A stretch of DNA of 64,000 nucleotides from Meridianimaribacter flavus (GTDB lineage: Bacteria; Bacteroidota; Bacteroidia; Flavobacteriales; Flavobacteriaceae), in NCBI RefSeq assembly GCF_004366715.1, contig NZ_SOQZ01000005.1, forward strand, positions 1 through 64,000, in the 5' to 3' direction. Each line of letters begins with the position of its first letter. Position 1 is the stretch's first letter. This document shows, in pieces, positions 9,151-18,263 of the stretch. The position numbers and the translations under genes are program-made. Under the pieces are notes generated by a model, which was not told the DNA's origin, did not search any database, and saw only the letters and a program-made list of their open reading frames with translations.

Positions 9151-9214
9151 TGTCATTCTGCGCTGCGACGCAGAATCTATTTTATTTGGATTCCGCATCA
9201 AGTGCGGAATGACA
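9151..9214. repeat. 64-bp REP-like repeat, copy 1
   Basis: The element is bounded by TGTCATTC and GAATGACA (perfect 8-bp inverted ends). It holds two hairpins, ATTCTGCG-ctgcga-CGCAGAAT and ATTCCGCA-tcaag-TGCGGAAT. A second copy in the same orientation lies at 10717-10780 with four substitutions, two of which compensate each other within the second stem. It separates pbpC from the ABM-domain gene. Confidence 0.9.
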
Positions 9215-9221
9215 GCTTTGA

Positions 9222-9536
9222 TTATATTTCTCCAAACTTATACTCACGCTCTACCTTACAAATTTTCACATTATACCAACTGTACCAATCTTGTCTGCCT
9301 TTTTGTTGTGCTATTAAATGTTCGGTGTTTTGCTTCCAGTTTTTTATAGCTTCCAGACTTTCCCAATAGCTCACTGTAATTCCAACTTCGTTTCTTGCGC
9401 TATCCATACCTAAAAAGCCGTCTTGAGTTTTGGCAAGTGCTTCCATTTGGTTAGCCATTTCAGCATAACCTTCAATATTTTCTTTTTGAGTTGAAGTGAA
9501 AATGACTGCATAATAGGGTTTAAAATCTTTCTTCAT
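9222..9536 (-). CDS. Antibiotic-biosynthesis-monooxygenase (ABM) domain protein
   Basis: This 104-residue dimeric alpha/beta-barrel protein runs from MKKDFKPYYAVIFTSTQ. Typical ABM elements are visible: AVIFTSTQ as the first strand, EMANQMEALAKTQDGFLGMDSAR, then VGITVSYWESLEAIKNWKQN, a strand and helix conserved in heme-degrading and quinol-oxidising members. The start at 9536 is preferred over one 24 bases upstream. It gives an ATGA overlap with the stop of the DUF2071 gene, so translation is probably coupled. Substrate is unknown; there is no clear metal or heme ligand, so a generic ABM call is safest. Confidence 0.85.
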   Translation of the reverse strand: MKKDFKPYYAVIFTSTQKENIEGYAEMANQMEALAKTQDGFLGMDSARNEVGITVSYWESLEAIKNWKQNTEHLIAQQKGRQDWYSWYNVKICKVEREYKFGEI

Positions 9537-10255
9537 AGCGTGAGCTTTCTTTTGTCCCAAGTTAAAACTTGGACACCTTTAGAGTAGTGAATTCTATCAG
9601 GTTTGTTATTGATTAAGTGATTGAATTTAGGGTAATCTAGTTCTAACTTTTTTATTGAAATAGATTCCATTGGCCATTCAACGTGATGCACATCGTACTC
9701 AATAATATGGTTTTTATAATCCTGAAAAACCGCATAACGTTCGGTTAGCCAAATATCAGTTTCATCTTTTATAATCTGTTTGTTGTCAAAACGATATTCA
9801 GTGTAAAATGAATTGTCGTAATTCTTGTTTATGCAAGTAAAGCTAAAGTCCGTTCGTTCCATTTTAGAATAATAATACGGAAATTTAGACATTGCTTTTA
9901 AGACTTTGCACGAGGAGCGTTTACTGCCTTCCATACTTAAAAAGTAAACACTGGGTTTGCCATTGCAAGTAATATAAACGCGTATGTTTATTTCATGAAA
10001 ATCTGATATATGTGGGACTTTAGGCAAACTTCTTACACCAATATTATTCATATTAAAAGCCACCAAACTAACCCAAGTTTTTCCGTTAATCGTATCTACC
10101 GATAAACCTTTAGGTAGAAAAGGTGTTATTTGCTCTGGAGTAACTTCCCAATGTAAAAAAATGGCTTTGTTCCACTCTTGGTAAAACTTCCAAGAGCGTG
10201 AAGGGACTTCAAAAGGCCTGTGTTTGGTATGTTTTAATATTTCTTTTGCTTTCAA
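9533..10255 (-). CDS. DUF2071 family protein (YqjF-like)
   Basis: This 240-residue cytoplasmic protein shows the DUF2071 pattern: WNKAIFLHWEVTPEQITPFLPKGL near the N terminus, TWVSLVAFNMNNIGVRSLP, EINIRVYITCNGKPSVYFLSME and the C-terminal RIHYSKGVQVLTW. The family has an acetoacetate-decarboxylase-like fold, but its reaction is unknown. It overlaps the ABM gene by four bases and follows a truncated lipoprotein gene. The block of three genes interrupts the usual pbpC and alpha-2-macroglobulin neighbourhood and is bounded by two direct repeats, which suggests it was acquired as a unit. Confidence 0.88.
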   Translation of the reverse strand: MKAKEILKHTKHRPFEVPSRSWKFYQEWNKAIFLHWEVTPEQITPFLPKGLSVDTINGKTWVSLVAFNMNNIGVRSLPKVPHISDFHEINIRVYITCNGKPSVYFLSMEGSKRSSCKVLKAMSKFPYYYSKMERTDFSFTCINKNYDNSFYTEYRFDNKQIIKDETDIWLTERYAVFQDYKNHIIEYDVHHVEWPMESISIKKLELDYPKFNHLINNKPDRIHYSKGVQVLTWDKRKLTL

Positions 10256-10349
10256 AACGAGATTAATGATTTATATAATTATACAACTTCGGGAATTCAT
10301 CTTTAAAACGTTTATCATCCATTTTACCATCATAATCATTATCGCCATA

Positions 10350-10700
10350 TTATAATCCTACATCGATTAATCCTTCGAAATCTTGTTCGTTTTCAGGAAA
10401 TCTTTTAACTAAACTTATAAATTCCTCCTCACCTAGTCTGTAAATAATTTGTGTTATTACATAGCCTAAATCATAACTACTAGCAGCACCTCCATTAGGA
10501 AAATTTTTCAAACTAACTAAAGCATTAGTATCCTTGTTCAAGGATTGTTGAATCAACTTTTTCATTTTTTTGTTTCTACTAAAGCTTTGATGAACAAATA
10601 AAGTGTCACCTATAACAATCCCATCAACATTATCAGTTTTACAACCGACTAAAAGAGAAGTTGTAAATGCAAAAATTAAATAACAAATTACCTTTCTCAT
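10350..10700 (-). CDS. Small lipoprotein, probably truncated by an in-frame stop
   Basis: The 116-residue product has a lipoprotein signal (MRKVICYLIFAFTTSLLVGC). The globular part has no recognised domain: FVHQSFSRNKKMKKLIQQSL, then GYVITQIIYRLGEEEFISLVKRFPENEQDFEGLIDVGL. The TAA at 10350-10352 is followed in the same frame by 28 further sense codons beginning YGDNDYDGKMDDKRF and ending at TAA 10263-10265. The extension reads like protein (charged, with an Asp-rich DNDYDG turn), so GAA changed to TAA is a likely explanation. The intact form would be about 145 residues. The first gene of the inserted block, it lies just inside repeat copy 2. Confidence 0.7.
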   Translation of the reverse strand: MRKVICYLIFAFTTSLLVGCKTDNVDGIVIGDTLFVHQSFSRNKKMKKLIQQSLNKDTNALVSLKNFPNGGAASSYDLGYVITQIIYRLGEEEFISLVKRFPENEQDFEGLIDVGL

Positions 10701-10716
10701 ATTATGAGTTTAATTT

Positions 10717-10780
10717 TGTCATTCTGCGCTACGACGCAGAATCTATTTCATTTGGATTCCGTATCAAGTACGGAATGACA
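10717..10780. repeat. 64-bp REP-like repeat, copy 2
   Basis: Same length, orientation and ends as the copy at 9151-9214. The second hairpin is ATTCCGTA-tcaag-TACGGAAT, so C to T and G to A have changed together relative to copy 1. It begins one base beyond the stop of the alpha-2-macroglobulin gene and may act as a transcript-end or stability hairpin. Confidence 0.9.
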
Positions 10781-10781
10781 A

Positions 10782-13700
10782 TTACTTCTCAACAGTTATC
10801 CATTGTCCTTTAGTTCTCACTAAATACTCATTGTCATACATCGCTTCGGCTTGAATTCCTGGTAAATAATAGGTTCCTAAATAGGAAGCGTTCAACATCA
10901 CGTTAAAGGTTTTGGCGCCATGTTTTCCTTTTTTACTTAAATCGAAATAGAAATTCACACGGTCGTCTCTAATGTCTGTATAACGTGCTTGACTTGTAGT
11001 CGTGTCACCAAAATCGGTAAAGCGTGTATTGACGATTTCCCAACCTGAAGGGAAAATTTGCGTTAAAGCTACATCGTTTACGTTTTCATTTTTAAGATTA
11101 CTAACGCTAACAGTTGCTACAAAATCCTGACCTTGTTGCAGCTTGGAAACATCTATTTTGTTGCCTTTTAAATCTTTGTATTGCACCGAAACGCTTAATC
11201 CACGTTGTTCTGAAATTTCTTCGCCTAAAGGTAATTTCCCTGAATTCAACACACGTATATACACCACATTATCAATGTTATTGGTAAACGAAAGTGCATT
11301 ATTGCCGTCAATAACGTTGAGTTCGCGTTGCGCAATGGCACTTTTGGTGTTTATGGTTTCGGTTTTGCCATTGTTGGTATAGCTTATGTTCAAAGCTTTT
11401 CCGCCATTGGCTTCCACCATTTTTGCCATAGCCAACAAACTGTAGGCTGTGGTTTGAGTGCTCATCCAACGATTTCCAGACAACTCTTTGGCAATATATT
11501 GTGCCAATTCGCGCTGTTTTGGGTTTTTGGTCAAGACCATAGTTTCCAATGCCATGGCTCTATTTCTATCTATCGAACCGTAAGTATAATAGTTGTATCG
11601 AGGCGGTTGAAAATTAATATTGGCACGTTGCGAAATGCTTTCACTCGCTTCTTTTTGTCCTGCCAAGGCGTATGCTGCTGCCAATCGCCATTTTGCTTCG
11701 TTTGAAATTTCGGTAAACTCACGCAAACGGTTCATGCTTGCTAAATCGGGTTCACCAGCCAATGCCAAAGTGTATAATCGGTAGGCTTGCGCTAAATCAG
11801 AGTTGTAAGTTCTGTAACTTGGTCTCCAATCGCGAGCAGCTTGTTTTTGATAACTTAACCAATTGCTTTTGAAGGTTAGCGGCAACACAAAGCCTTTCTT
11901 TTCGGCTTCCAACATAAAATGTCCTGCATAACTGGTGCTCCAATCGTTAGCGGTATTTTCTCCCATCCAATAACTCATTCCGCCATTGGGCTGCTGAAAA
12001 TGGGCTAGTTTTTTAATGCCATTTTCAATGTTGGATTGAATGTTTTGCTTTTTATCATAAGTTAAATCGAAAATATCACTCAAGAATAACTGCGGAAAAA
12101 CAGCCGAAGTAGTTTGCTCCAAACAACCGTGAGGATATTGAATTAAATACTGCAATCTGCGAGTGAAATCCATTGGAGGTAAGGTTGAAAATTCTATCGT
12201 TGCGCTATTGCTTCCTACAACGCCAAAGGTTGAGAAATCCAATGTGCCTGTGGCTTTAGCTTCTAAAGTTTTGTCGATAGATTTTGAAGTAATTGGATTC
12301 GGATTCACGACATCCAATTCTACTTTGTAAGTCGATTTTTCGCCATTTCCGGAAGCAATCACTTCAACGGTATTGATGCCTTTTGCTTTACTTACGTCCA
12401 ATTCAAAATACGCCATTTGCTCATCAGGTTTTGCAAAACTCAAGTTTTGGGTTTGCGCACCAACTACGGAAATGCCATCGCTTAATTTCAAGCTAATATT
12501 GACGTTTTTTACTTTGTTTTCCATCGCAAAAACAGTAACCGGAAGTGTTACTTTTTCGCCAGGGCTTAATTTCCGCGGAAGCGAAGCCAACACCATCAAC
12601 GGTTTTTTCACTTGTACGGTTTTGTCGGTACTTCCGTAAGCTTCTTTGGTATTGTCTCCAGCAACCACCATAGTGCGTACCGAACCAATATAATTTGGCA
12701 GTTTGATGCTGTGCGTGTTGTTCTCACCAGCTTTTAAAGTAAAAGGACCTAAATAGGTAACCACAGGTTTAAAACGGTTGGCTTTTTTGTTTTTTCCAGC
12801 CAATGCGCTACCATCACCACCAATGGCAAACACTTGGTCAATACTGCCGGAATATGCGCCAATAACATCGTCGAAAATATCCCAAGTTTTTACACCCAAA
12901 GCTTGACGTTTGTAAAATTCGTCCCAAGCATTTGGTGTTTTAAAACGTGTTAAATCGAGTAAACCTTCTTCCACCATCGCAATGGTGTAAGTCATGGATT
13001 TGTTGTTTTTTTCCGAAACCGAAACTTTAAATTCTTGTTCTGGTTTTAACACATCAGGCATTTTTAGTTGAGGTTCCAGTTTGGTATTTGGGTCTTCCAC
13101 CATGATTGGAATGACGCCATACAAGCGGATGGGTAAATCGTTTGCCGAAATAGCGTGCGGTTGCAACAACGAAATATTAACGAACACATTTGGCGTCATT
13201 ACATTGGTTATCGGTACATCCACAACCGTTTCACCTTGTTGGGTTTTTACCCATCTGTAATCGAGAACTTCGGTGCCATTTTCTATACTTACCAAAGCAC
13301 GTCCTTCGTTACCAGAATTAAAAGTGATTTTTGCCGTTTCGCCAACATTGTACTGTTCTTTATCGGCTGAAAACACTAACATTTTAGCAGCTTCTTTATC
13401 GTTTGAAGGTGCTTTTTGCCACCAGTTTTTATAGAAATAAGCGGTTCGTCCTGTGGCGTGACCACTTTTTGGGTCAACCACTCTAATGAGGTAACGACCA
13501 CGTTCGTTATCGGGAATTTTTATACTGAACGACCCTTTTCCGTTGGCATCGGTATTGACTTTGGTGTCTAAATACGGTCTGTGGTAGCTGCTTGATACGT
13601 AACTCGACAGGTTGTCGTAAGAGGAATTCCACCACCAACGCCATTCAATTTTATAGACTTTTACTTCAAGATTGTCACGTTTAATAGGTTTACCATCTTT

Positions 13701-16358
13701 ATCGACCACAACCACATCAAAGGTTTGGTTTTCATCTGTAAAAAATGAGCCGTAGGCATTTCCTTTAGGTGATTTCAAACCAACAAACGACTCGTAAGGC
13801 GCATATTGTTTGGTGAAAGCATCCATTGAAAAATCTCCGCCATTTTCAAAGGCACGAACCAAAAATTGTACGTTCAGCATGCCTGGAGCATTTTTACCGA
13901 CTTCCAACTTTTTGTTGATGCTTGCTAAACCATCAGCATTTACATTGCCTTCAAACACGTTGATTTCTTCGGCGTTGAATTCGCGAGTTGGGTCGTTAAA
14001 AACGTAATCGGTATAATTTTTAAACCCTGAATACGATGTGCTGAATTTCGCCTTCACTTCAGCTTTTAAGTTTTTTCCAGCAGCTCCGTGAAGCCATTTT
14101 ACATCTAAAGTTCCGTTTAATGGTTCGTTGCTGGTTAAAATGTCGTTTTCAAAATCGACTTTAAGTTTTAATCGGTTTGGTTTTACGGTTTCAATTTTCA
14201 ATCCTTTATGGAAAGTCGCACCACCAACCGAAACTTTGGCGTTGTAATTTCCGGTTTTATCTTCGGTTGATGTTGGTACAGTAAACGTGTAAAAATTGTT
14301 GAGGTTATCCGCAGTAATATTTTTGTAAACCAACTTGCCGTTAGGGTCAGTCATTTCCAGTTTTACAGGATGTCCTTTTGGGAGTTTGTTGGCAACGTCA
14401 TTCAACATAAAAGTTAAATGCAGCGTGTCTCCAGGGCGCCACACACCACGTTCGCCATAAATGTAGCCTTTAAGTCCGCGTTGTAATTTATTTCCTGAAA
14501 CATCAAATTTGCTTAACGACAACGAATTACCATCAGCCAATTTTACATAGGTTTTGTTAGCACCTTTGGTGACAATGGCAAATGACGCGTGTTTTTCGGC
14601 ATCAATAGTTACGAGTCCGTCTTTGTCGGTAAATAAAGAAGCGATTTCTTGCTGCTGAAAGTTGTAAATTTTAACCGACGCATTGGCTTCCGGATTGGTG
14701 GTTAAAATATCGGTAACTGCAAAATAGTAGGAATTGTTGGTGCTTTTTTTGGCAATCACACCCAAGTTTGAACCTAACAGATTTTGAGATACGATACGGT
14801 TTTCGTTGTAATACGCTTCGTGACAAGGGTTATCGCGTTCACGCCAATTGTAAGTGTAGTTTCGGTATCTGTACGTGAGGTTGTCCCAATATTCTTCTTC
14901 TTTTAATTCTTCGTCTTCGGTAAAAGTCTCATTGTAATCGCCTTCGTAATAATAGTCTTCTTCGTAGTAATAATCGTCGTATTCATCATCTTCTGCATTG
15001 GTAATAGAGGTGTTTGCAGAACAATCGTATAGTGAATAATTTTTGTTGAAACTCAATTCCACGCGATACATTGCACCAGCATCAGCCTTAAAATAATGGG
15101 ATAAATCGATGCTGTAGGCTTTCCATTTCCCAGTGTTTTCGGCAGCAGTTTGTAGTTGAATGGTTTGTTTGGCAATGCGACGACCAACTTTTTTAATGTT
15201 GTATTCGTTGTTACTGTTGAGGTTGTTATCTTGTAGAAATTGTAAAATATTATCTTCAAAAATCTTGATGATGCGTACATCAACAGCACTTAAATTTACC
15301 GCTTCAAAGTTGAATTTTAGTTCCTGTGAATTTGGTAAAATGGTACCATTGCTGATTAATCGAACTTGCGGTTTTAGAGCTTCAAAAGCAATGCTTTCAG
15401 AAAATGGTTTTTTGAGTTTAAAGCCTTCATCGTTGGAAATGCCTTGAAACACATCAACCAGAATATTGCCAACCAACTTGCTGTCTGGATATACTTTTAA
15501 CACGTTGCCATCAACAATATATTTTGGGTTTTTTACATTTTGAATAGTAACCAATCCATCAAAGTTTTGCTGTTTTTTTAATGGGTCGGAAAAGTTTATG
15601 GAAAGGTATTGTTCAGGCGATTGAATCACATCGACATCAATAATGGTGAAGTTGTTAATACCTGGAATAAGCACTTTGTTTTCGCCTGAATTATCAGCTT
15701 TTATAGCTTTTCCGTTCCATTTAACGAGAATTTCGCTGTCCTCAATTTTTCGATTGATGCTATCTATTCTAAATTCAAAAACTTTTGAACGCATGTTGTT
15801 TTCATTAAAAACAATGGACAGATTTTTTCCGTCTTGAGAGGCTTCAACTAATTTTTTGGCATCTTCTAAATTAATCACATCTGCCGAACGTAAAATAGAC
15901 TCTAAATACTGCCAATTTTTGCTGTAGGATTGTAGGTTATTGGTAACGATACTGAAATTTGGCGTGATAGTTTTAAACTGAAAGGTGTAATCTTCAAACC
16001 CTTTCGGAATGTTGTCGTAAATCTTGTTCAGCTTTACTGAAACAGTGTATTCTGTTGCAGGTTCTAGAGGTTCGTCTGGAGTAAAAATTAGTGTGTGTTT
16101 GTTGGCTACTGTTAGTTTTCCTTCAGAATGTGGTGAGATAGACACGATCTTATCGGTAATTTCTTGTCCCATTTCCCAACCCTCGACATCGTTTGCCAAA
16201 TTAATTTGAATAGGATCAACCACCGAAACCAACCCTGAAGAGGTGTAACTTATATAGTCTCTAAATTTAAAAATGTTGTCGGTTTCTACTTCTTTCTTTT
16301 TGCAGGATGCGACTAGCGTAAGCACAGCTACGATAGCCAAAAATTTTCTTAATGGCAT
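10782..16358 (-). CDS. Bacterial alpha-2-macroglobulin lipoprotein with thioester motif
   Basis: This 1858-residue periplasmic protein has a lipobox (LTLVASC, Cys19). Macroglobulin-like beta domains fill the first two thirds, including KGYIYGERGVWRPGDTLHLTF, a typical MG2 region. The thioester sequence YPHGCLEQ has its reactive cysteine at residue 1412, inside an alpha/alpha-toroid region. Thioester-bearing bacterial members trap attacking proteases and work with PBP1C, which repairs the wall. An unusual acidic, tyrosine-rich stretch at about residues 456-493 (EDDEYDDYYYEED and following) interrupts the fourth or fifth domain. Because the thioester is kept, it should be a covalent trap rather than the thioester-less YfaS form. 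The repeat and a three-gene insertion now separate it from pbpC. Confidence 0.93.
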   Translation of the reverse strand: MPLRKFLAIVAVLTLVASCKKKEVETDNIFKFRDYISYTSSGLVSVVDPIQINLANDVEGWEMGQEITDKIVSISPHSEGKLTVANKHTLIFTPDEPLEPATEYTVSVKLNKIYDNIPKGFEDYTFQFKTITPNFSIVTNNLQSYSKNWQYLESILRSADVINLEDAKKLVEASQDGKNLSIVFNENNMRSKVFEFRIDSINRKIEDSEILVKWNGKAIKADNSGENKVLIPGINNFTIIDVDVIQSPEQYLSINFSDPLKKQQNFDGLVTIQNVKNPKYIVDGNVLKVYPDSKLVGNILVDVFQGISNDEGFKLKKPFSESIAFEALKPQVRLISNGTILPNSQELKFNFEAVNLSAVDVRIIKIFEDNILQFLQDNNLNSNNEYNIKKVGRRIAKQTIQLQTAAENTGKWKAYSIDLSHYFKADAGAMYRVELSFNKNYSLYDCSANTSITNAEDDEYDDYYYEEDYYYEGDYNETFTEDEELKEEEYWDNLTYRYRNYTYNWRERDNPCHEAYYNENRIVSQNLLGSNLGVIAKKSTNNSYYFAVTDILTTNPEANASVKIYNFQQQEIASLFTDKDGLVTIDAEKHASFAIVTKGANKTYVKLADGNSLSLSKFDVSGNKLQRGLKGYIYGERGVWRPGDTLHLTFMLNDVANKLPKGHPVKLEMTDPNGKLVYKNITADNLNNFYTFTVPTSTEDKTGNYNAKVSVGGATFHKGLKIETVKPNRLKLKVDFENDILTSNEPLNGTLDVKWLHGAAGKNLKAEVKAKFSTSYSGFKNYTDYVFNDPTREFNAEEINVFEGNVNADGLASINKKLEVGKNAPGMLNVQFLVRAFENGGDFSMDAFTKQYAPYESFVGLKSPKGNAYGSFFTDENQTFDVVVVDKDGKPIKRDNLEVKVYKIEWRWWWNSSYDNLSSYVSSSYHRPYLDTKVNTDANGKGSFSIKIPDNERGRYLIRVVDPKSGHATGRTAYFYKNWWQKAPSNDKEAAKMLVFSADKEQYNVGETAKITFNSGNEGRALVSIENGTEVLDYRWVKTQQGETVVDVPITNVMTPNVFVNISLLQPHAISANDLPIRLYGVIPIMVEDPNTKLEPQLKMPDVLKPEQEFKVSVSEKNNKSMTYTIAMVEEGLLDLTRFKTPNAWDEFYKRQALGVKTWDIFDDVIGAYSGSIDQVFAIGGDGSALAGKNKKANRFKPVVTYLGPFTLKAGENNTHSIKLPNYIGSVRTMVVAGDNTKEAYGSTDKTVQVKKPLMVLASLPRKLSPGEKVTLPVTVFAMENKVKNVNISLKLSDGISVVGAQTQNLSFAKPDEQMAYFELDVSKAKGINTVEVIASGNGEKSTYKVELDVVNPNPITSKSIDKTLEAKATGTLDFSTFGVVGSNSATIEFSTLPPMDFTRRLQYLIQYPHGCLEQTTSAVFPQLFLSDIFDLTYDKKQNIQSNIENGIKKLAHFQQPNGGMSYWMGENTANDWSTSYAGHFMLEAEKKGFVLPLTFKSNWLSYQKQAARDWRPSYRTYNSDLAQAYRLYTLALAGEPDLASMNRLREFTEISNEAKWRLAAAYALAGQKEASESISQRANINFQPPRYNYYTYGSIDRNRAMALETMVLTKNPKQRELAQYIAKELSGNRWMSTQTTAYSLLAMAKMVEANGGKALNISYTNNGKTETINTKSAIAQRELNVIDGNNALSFTNNIDNVVYIRVLNSGKLPLGEEISEQRGLSVSVQYKDLKGNKIDVSKLQQGQDFVATVSVSNLKNENVNDVALTQIFPSGWEIVNTRFTDFGDTTTSQARYTDIRDDRVNFYFDLSKKGKHGAKTFNVMLNASYLGTYYLPGIQAEAMYDNEYLVRTKGQWITVEK

Positions 16359-16551
16359 AGATTGATGGTTTTAAAAAATTGAACTTAATAAAAAGAAGTG
16401 TAGGTAATTCCTTATAAAATAATTACGCTCAATTTTTAAGTTTTAGTCTTTGGGTTACTGTTAAATAAGTCTTAAATTTTTAATTAAACTTAAAGTTTTA
16501 AAGTTACGTTTTTTAAAAATGAACTCTCAAGTTAAAACGACAATTTATTAG

Positions 16552-16559
16552 TATCTTCG
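16552..16559 (+). promoter_or_regulatory. Near-consensus -7 element (TATCTTCG)
   Basis: TATCTTCG differs from TAnnTTTG at one base and lies 36 bases before the aldehyde dehydrogenase start. The remaining 16359-16551 stretch is AT-rich with no other structure that I can see. Confidence 0.35.
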
Positions 16560-16595
16560 CATAAAAATTTAATAATTCATAAAAAAACGACAAAT

Positions 16596-18149
16596 ATGGA
16601 TGCAATCGCTACCGATTTCGGAATAAAAGAAGCGTTACAACAATTAGGAGTTAAAGATATAAATGAAGGTACATCTACAGGTGTAAATAACTTCTCTAAT
16701 GGAGATGTTATTGAAAGTTATTCTCCTGTTGATGGAAAATTGATAGCCAAAGTAAAGGCGACAACAAAAGACGATTATGAAAGAGTGATGCAAGCAGCTA
16801 CTTCAGCATTTAAAACTTGGAGAGTAATGCCTGCGCCACAACGTGGAGAAATAGTACGTCAGTTTGGAGATAAATTAAGAGAAAAGAAAGAAGCTCTTGG
16901 TAAATTGGTGTCTTATGAAATGGGTAAATCTTACCAAGAAGGTTTAGGTGAAGTTCAGGAGATGATTGATATCTGTGATTTTGCTGTAGGGTTATCTCGT
17001 CAGCTTCATGGTTTAACGATGCACTCTGAAAGACCAGGACATAGAATGTATGAGCAATATCATCCGCTTGGTGTTGTTGGGATTATTTCTGCATTTAATT
17101 TCCCTGTAGCTGTTTGGTCATGGAATACAGCTTTAGCTTGGATTTGTGGTGATGTATGTGTTTGGAAACCTAGTGAGAAAGCTCCAATTTGTGGAGTAGC
17201 TTGTCAAAACATTGCAGCTGAAGTTTTTAAAGCTAATAATTTACCAGAAGGGATTTCTTGTTTAATAAATGGAGATTATACAGTAGGTGAAATGATGACT
17301 AAAGATACACGAGTGCCTTTAGTATCTGCAACCGGATCAACAAGAATGGGTAAAATTGTAGCTCAAGAAGTTGCAGGACGTTTAGGTAAAAGCTTATTAG
17401 AATTAGGAGGAAACAACGCAATAATTGTTACACCAGATGCTGATATTAAAATGACTGTTATAGGAGCAGTGTTTGGAGCTGTAGGAACTGCAGGACAACG
17501 TTGTACTTCTACAAGACGTTTAATTATTCACGATTCAATATACGATAAAGTAAAAGACGCTGTAGTAGATGCCTATAAGCAATTACGAATTGGTAATCCA
17601 TTAGATGAAAACAATCATGTTGGACCATTAATTGATACTGATGCAGTAAAAATGTACCAAAATGCATTAACACAAGTTGTTGAAGAAGGTGGAAATATTG
17701 TTGTTGAAGGCGGTGTACTTTCAGGAGAAGGTTATGAAAGCGGTTGCTATGTAAAACCAGCAATTGCTGAAGCCCGAAACGACATGAAAATTGTACAGCA
17801 TGAAACTTTTGCTCCAGTGTTATATTTATTAAAATACTCTGGTGATGTAGAAAATGCTATTGAGATGCAAAACGGTGTAGCTCAAGGATTGTCTTCAGCG
17901 ATTATGACTAATAACTTACGCGAGGCAGAGCGTTTCTTATCTCATGCAGGAAGCGATTGTGGAATTGCTAATGTAAATATAGGAACGTCAGGAGCTGAAA
18001 TTGGTGGAGCCTTTGGAGGTGAAAAAGAAACTGGAGGAGGACGCGAGTCTGGTAGTGATGCTTGGAAAGTGTATATGCGTCGTCAAACAAACACTATAAA
18101 TTATACTACTGAGTTGCCATTAGCGCAAGGTATTAAGTTTAATTTATAA
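16596..18149 (+). CDS. ALDH7-family aldehyde dehydrogenase (piperideine-6-carboxylate dehydrogenase type)
   Basis: This 517-residue cytoplasmic enzyme belongs to the antiquitin (ALDH7) family, recognised from HSERPGHRMYEQYHPLGVVGIISAFNFP style sequence in the NAD-binding domain and the length. The general-base Glu269 lies in LLELGGNNA and nucleophile Cys303 in GTAGQRCTSTRR. The family oxidises alpha-aminoadipic semialdehyde (in equilibrium with piperideine-6-carboxylate) to alpha-aminoadipate with NAD, in lysine breakdown. No other lysine-degradation genes are adjacent, so the in vivo role is inferred from family only. It is a monocistronic unit ended by a strong terminator. Confidence 0.92.
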   Translation: MDAIATDFGIKEALQQLGVKDINEGTSTGVNNFSNGDVIESYSPVDGKLIAKVKATTKDDYERVMQAATSAFKTWRVMPAPQRGEIVRQFGDKLREKKEALGKLVSYEMGKSYQEGLGEVQEMIDICDFAVGLSRQLHGLTMHSERPGHRMYEQYHPLGVVGIISAFNFPVAVWSWNTALAWICGDVCVWKPSEKAPICGVACQNIAAEVFKANNLPEGISCLINGDYTVGEMMTKDTRVPLVSATGSTRMGKIVAQEVAGRLGKSLLELGGNNAIIVTPDADIKMTVIGAVFGAVGTAGQRCTSTRRLIIHDSIYDKVKDAVVDAYKQLRIGNPLDENNHVGPLIDTDAVKMYQNALTQVVEEGGNIVVEGGVLSGEGYESGCYVKPAIAEARNDMKIVQHETFAPVLYLLKYSGDVENAIEMQNGVAQGLSSAIMTNNLREAERFLSHAGSDCGIANVNIGTSGAEIGGAFGGEKETGGGRESGSDAWKVYMRRQTNTINYTTELPLAQGIKFNL

Positions 18150-18169
18150 ACTGTTTTTTTAAATAAATT

Positions 18170-18199
18170 AAAGCCACATCAAACGATGTGGCTTTTTTA
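18170..18199 (+). terminator. Intrinsic terminator after the ALDH7 gene
   Basis: AAAGCCACATC-aaac-GATGTGGCTTT followed by a T run. Confidence 0.9.
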
Positions 18200-18263
18200 G
18201 TTTTAACACTTTTTGACGCAACCTTTTCTTACAAAATACATCTTTTGTGTATATAAATATTTT

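Noticed and set aside
18213-18263. Upstream start for the 18264 lipoprotein
   Set aside because: It would put 17 residues in front of an otherwise well-formed lipoprotein signal.
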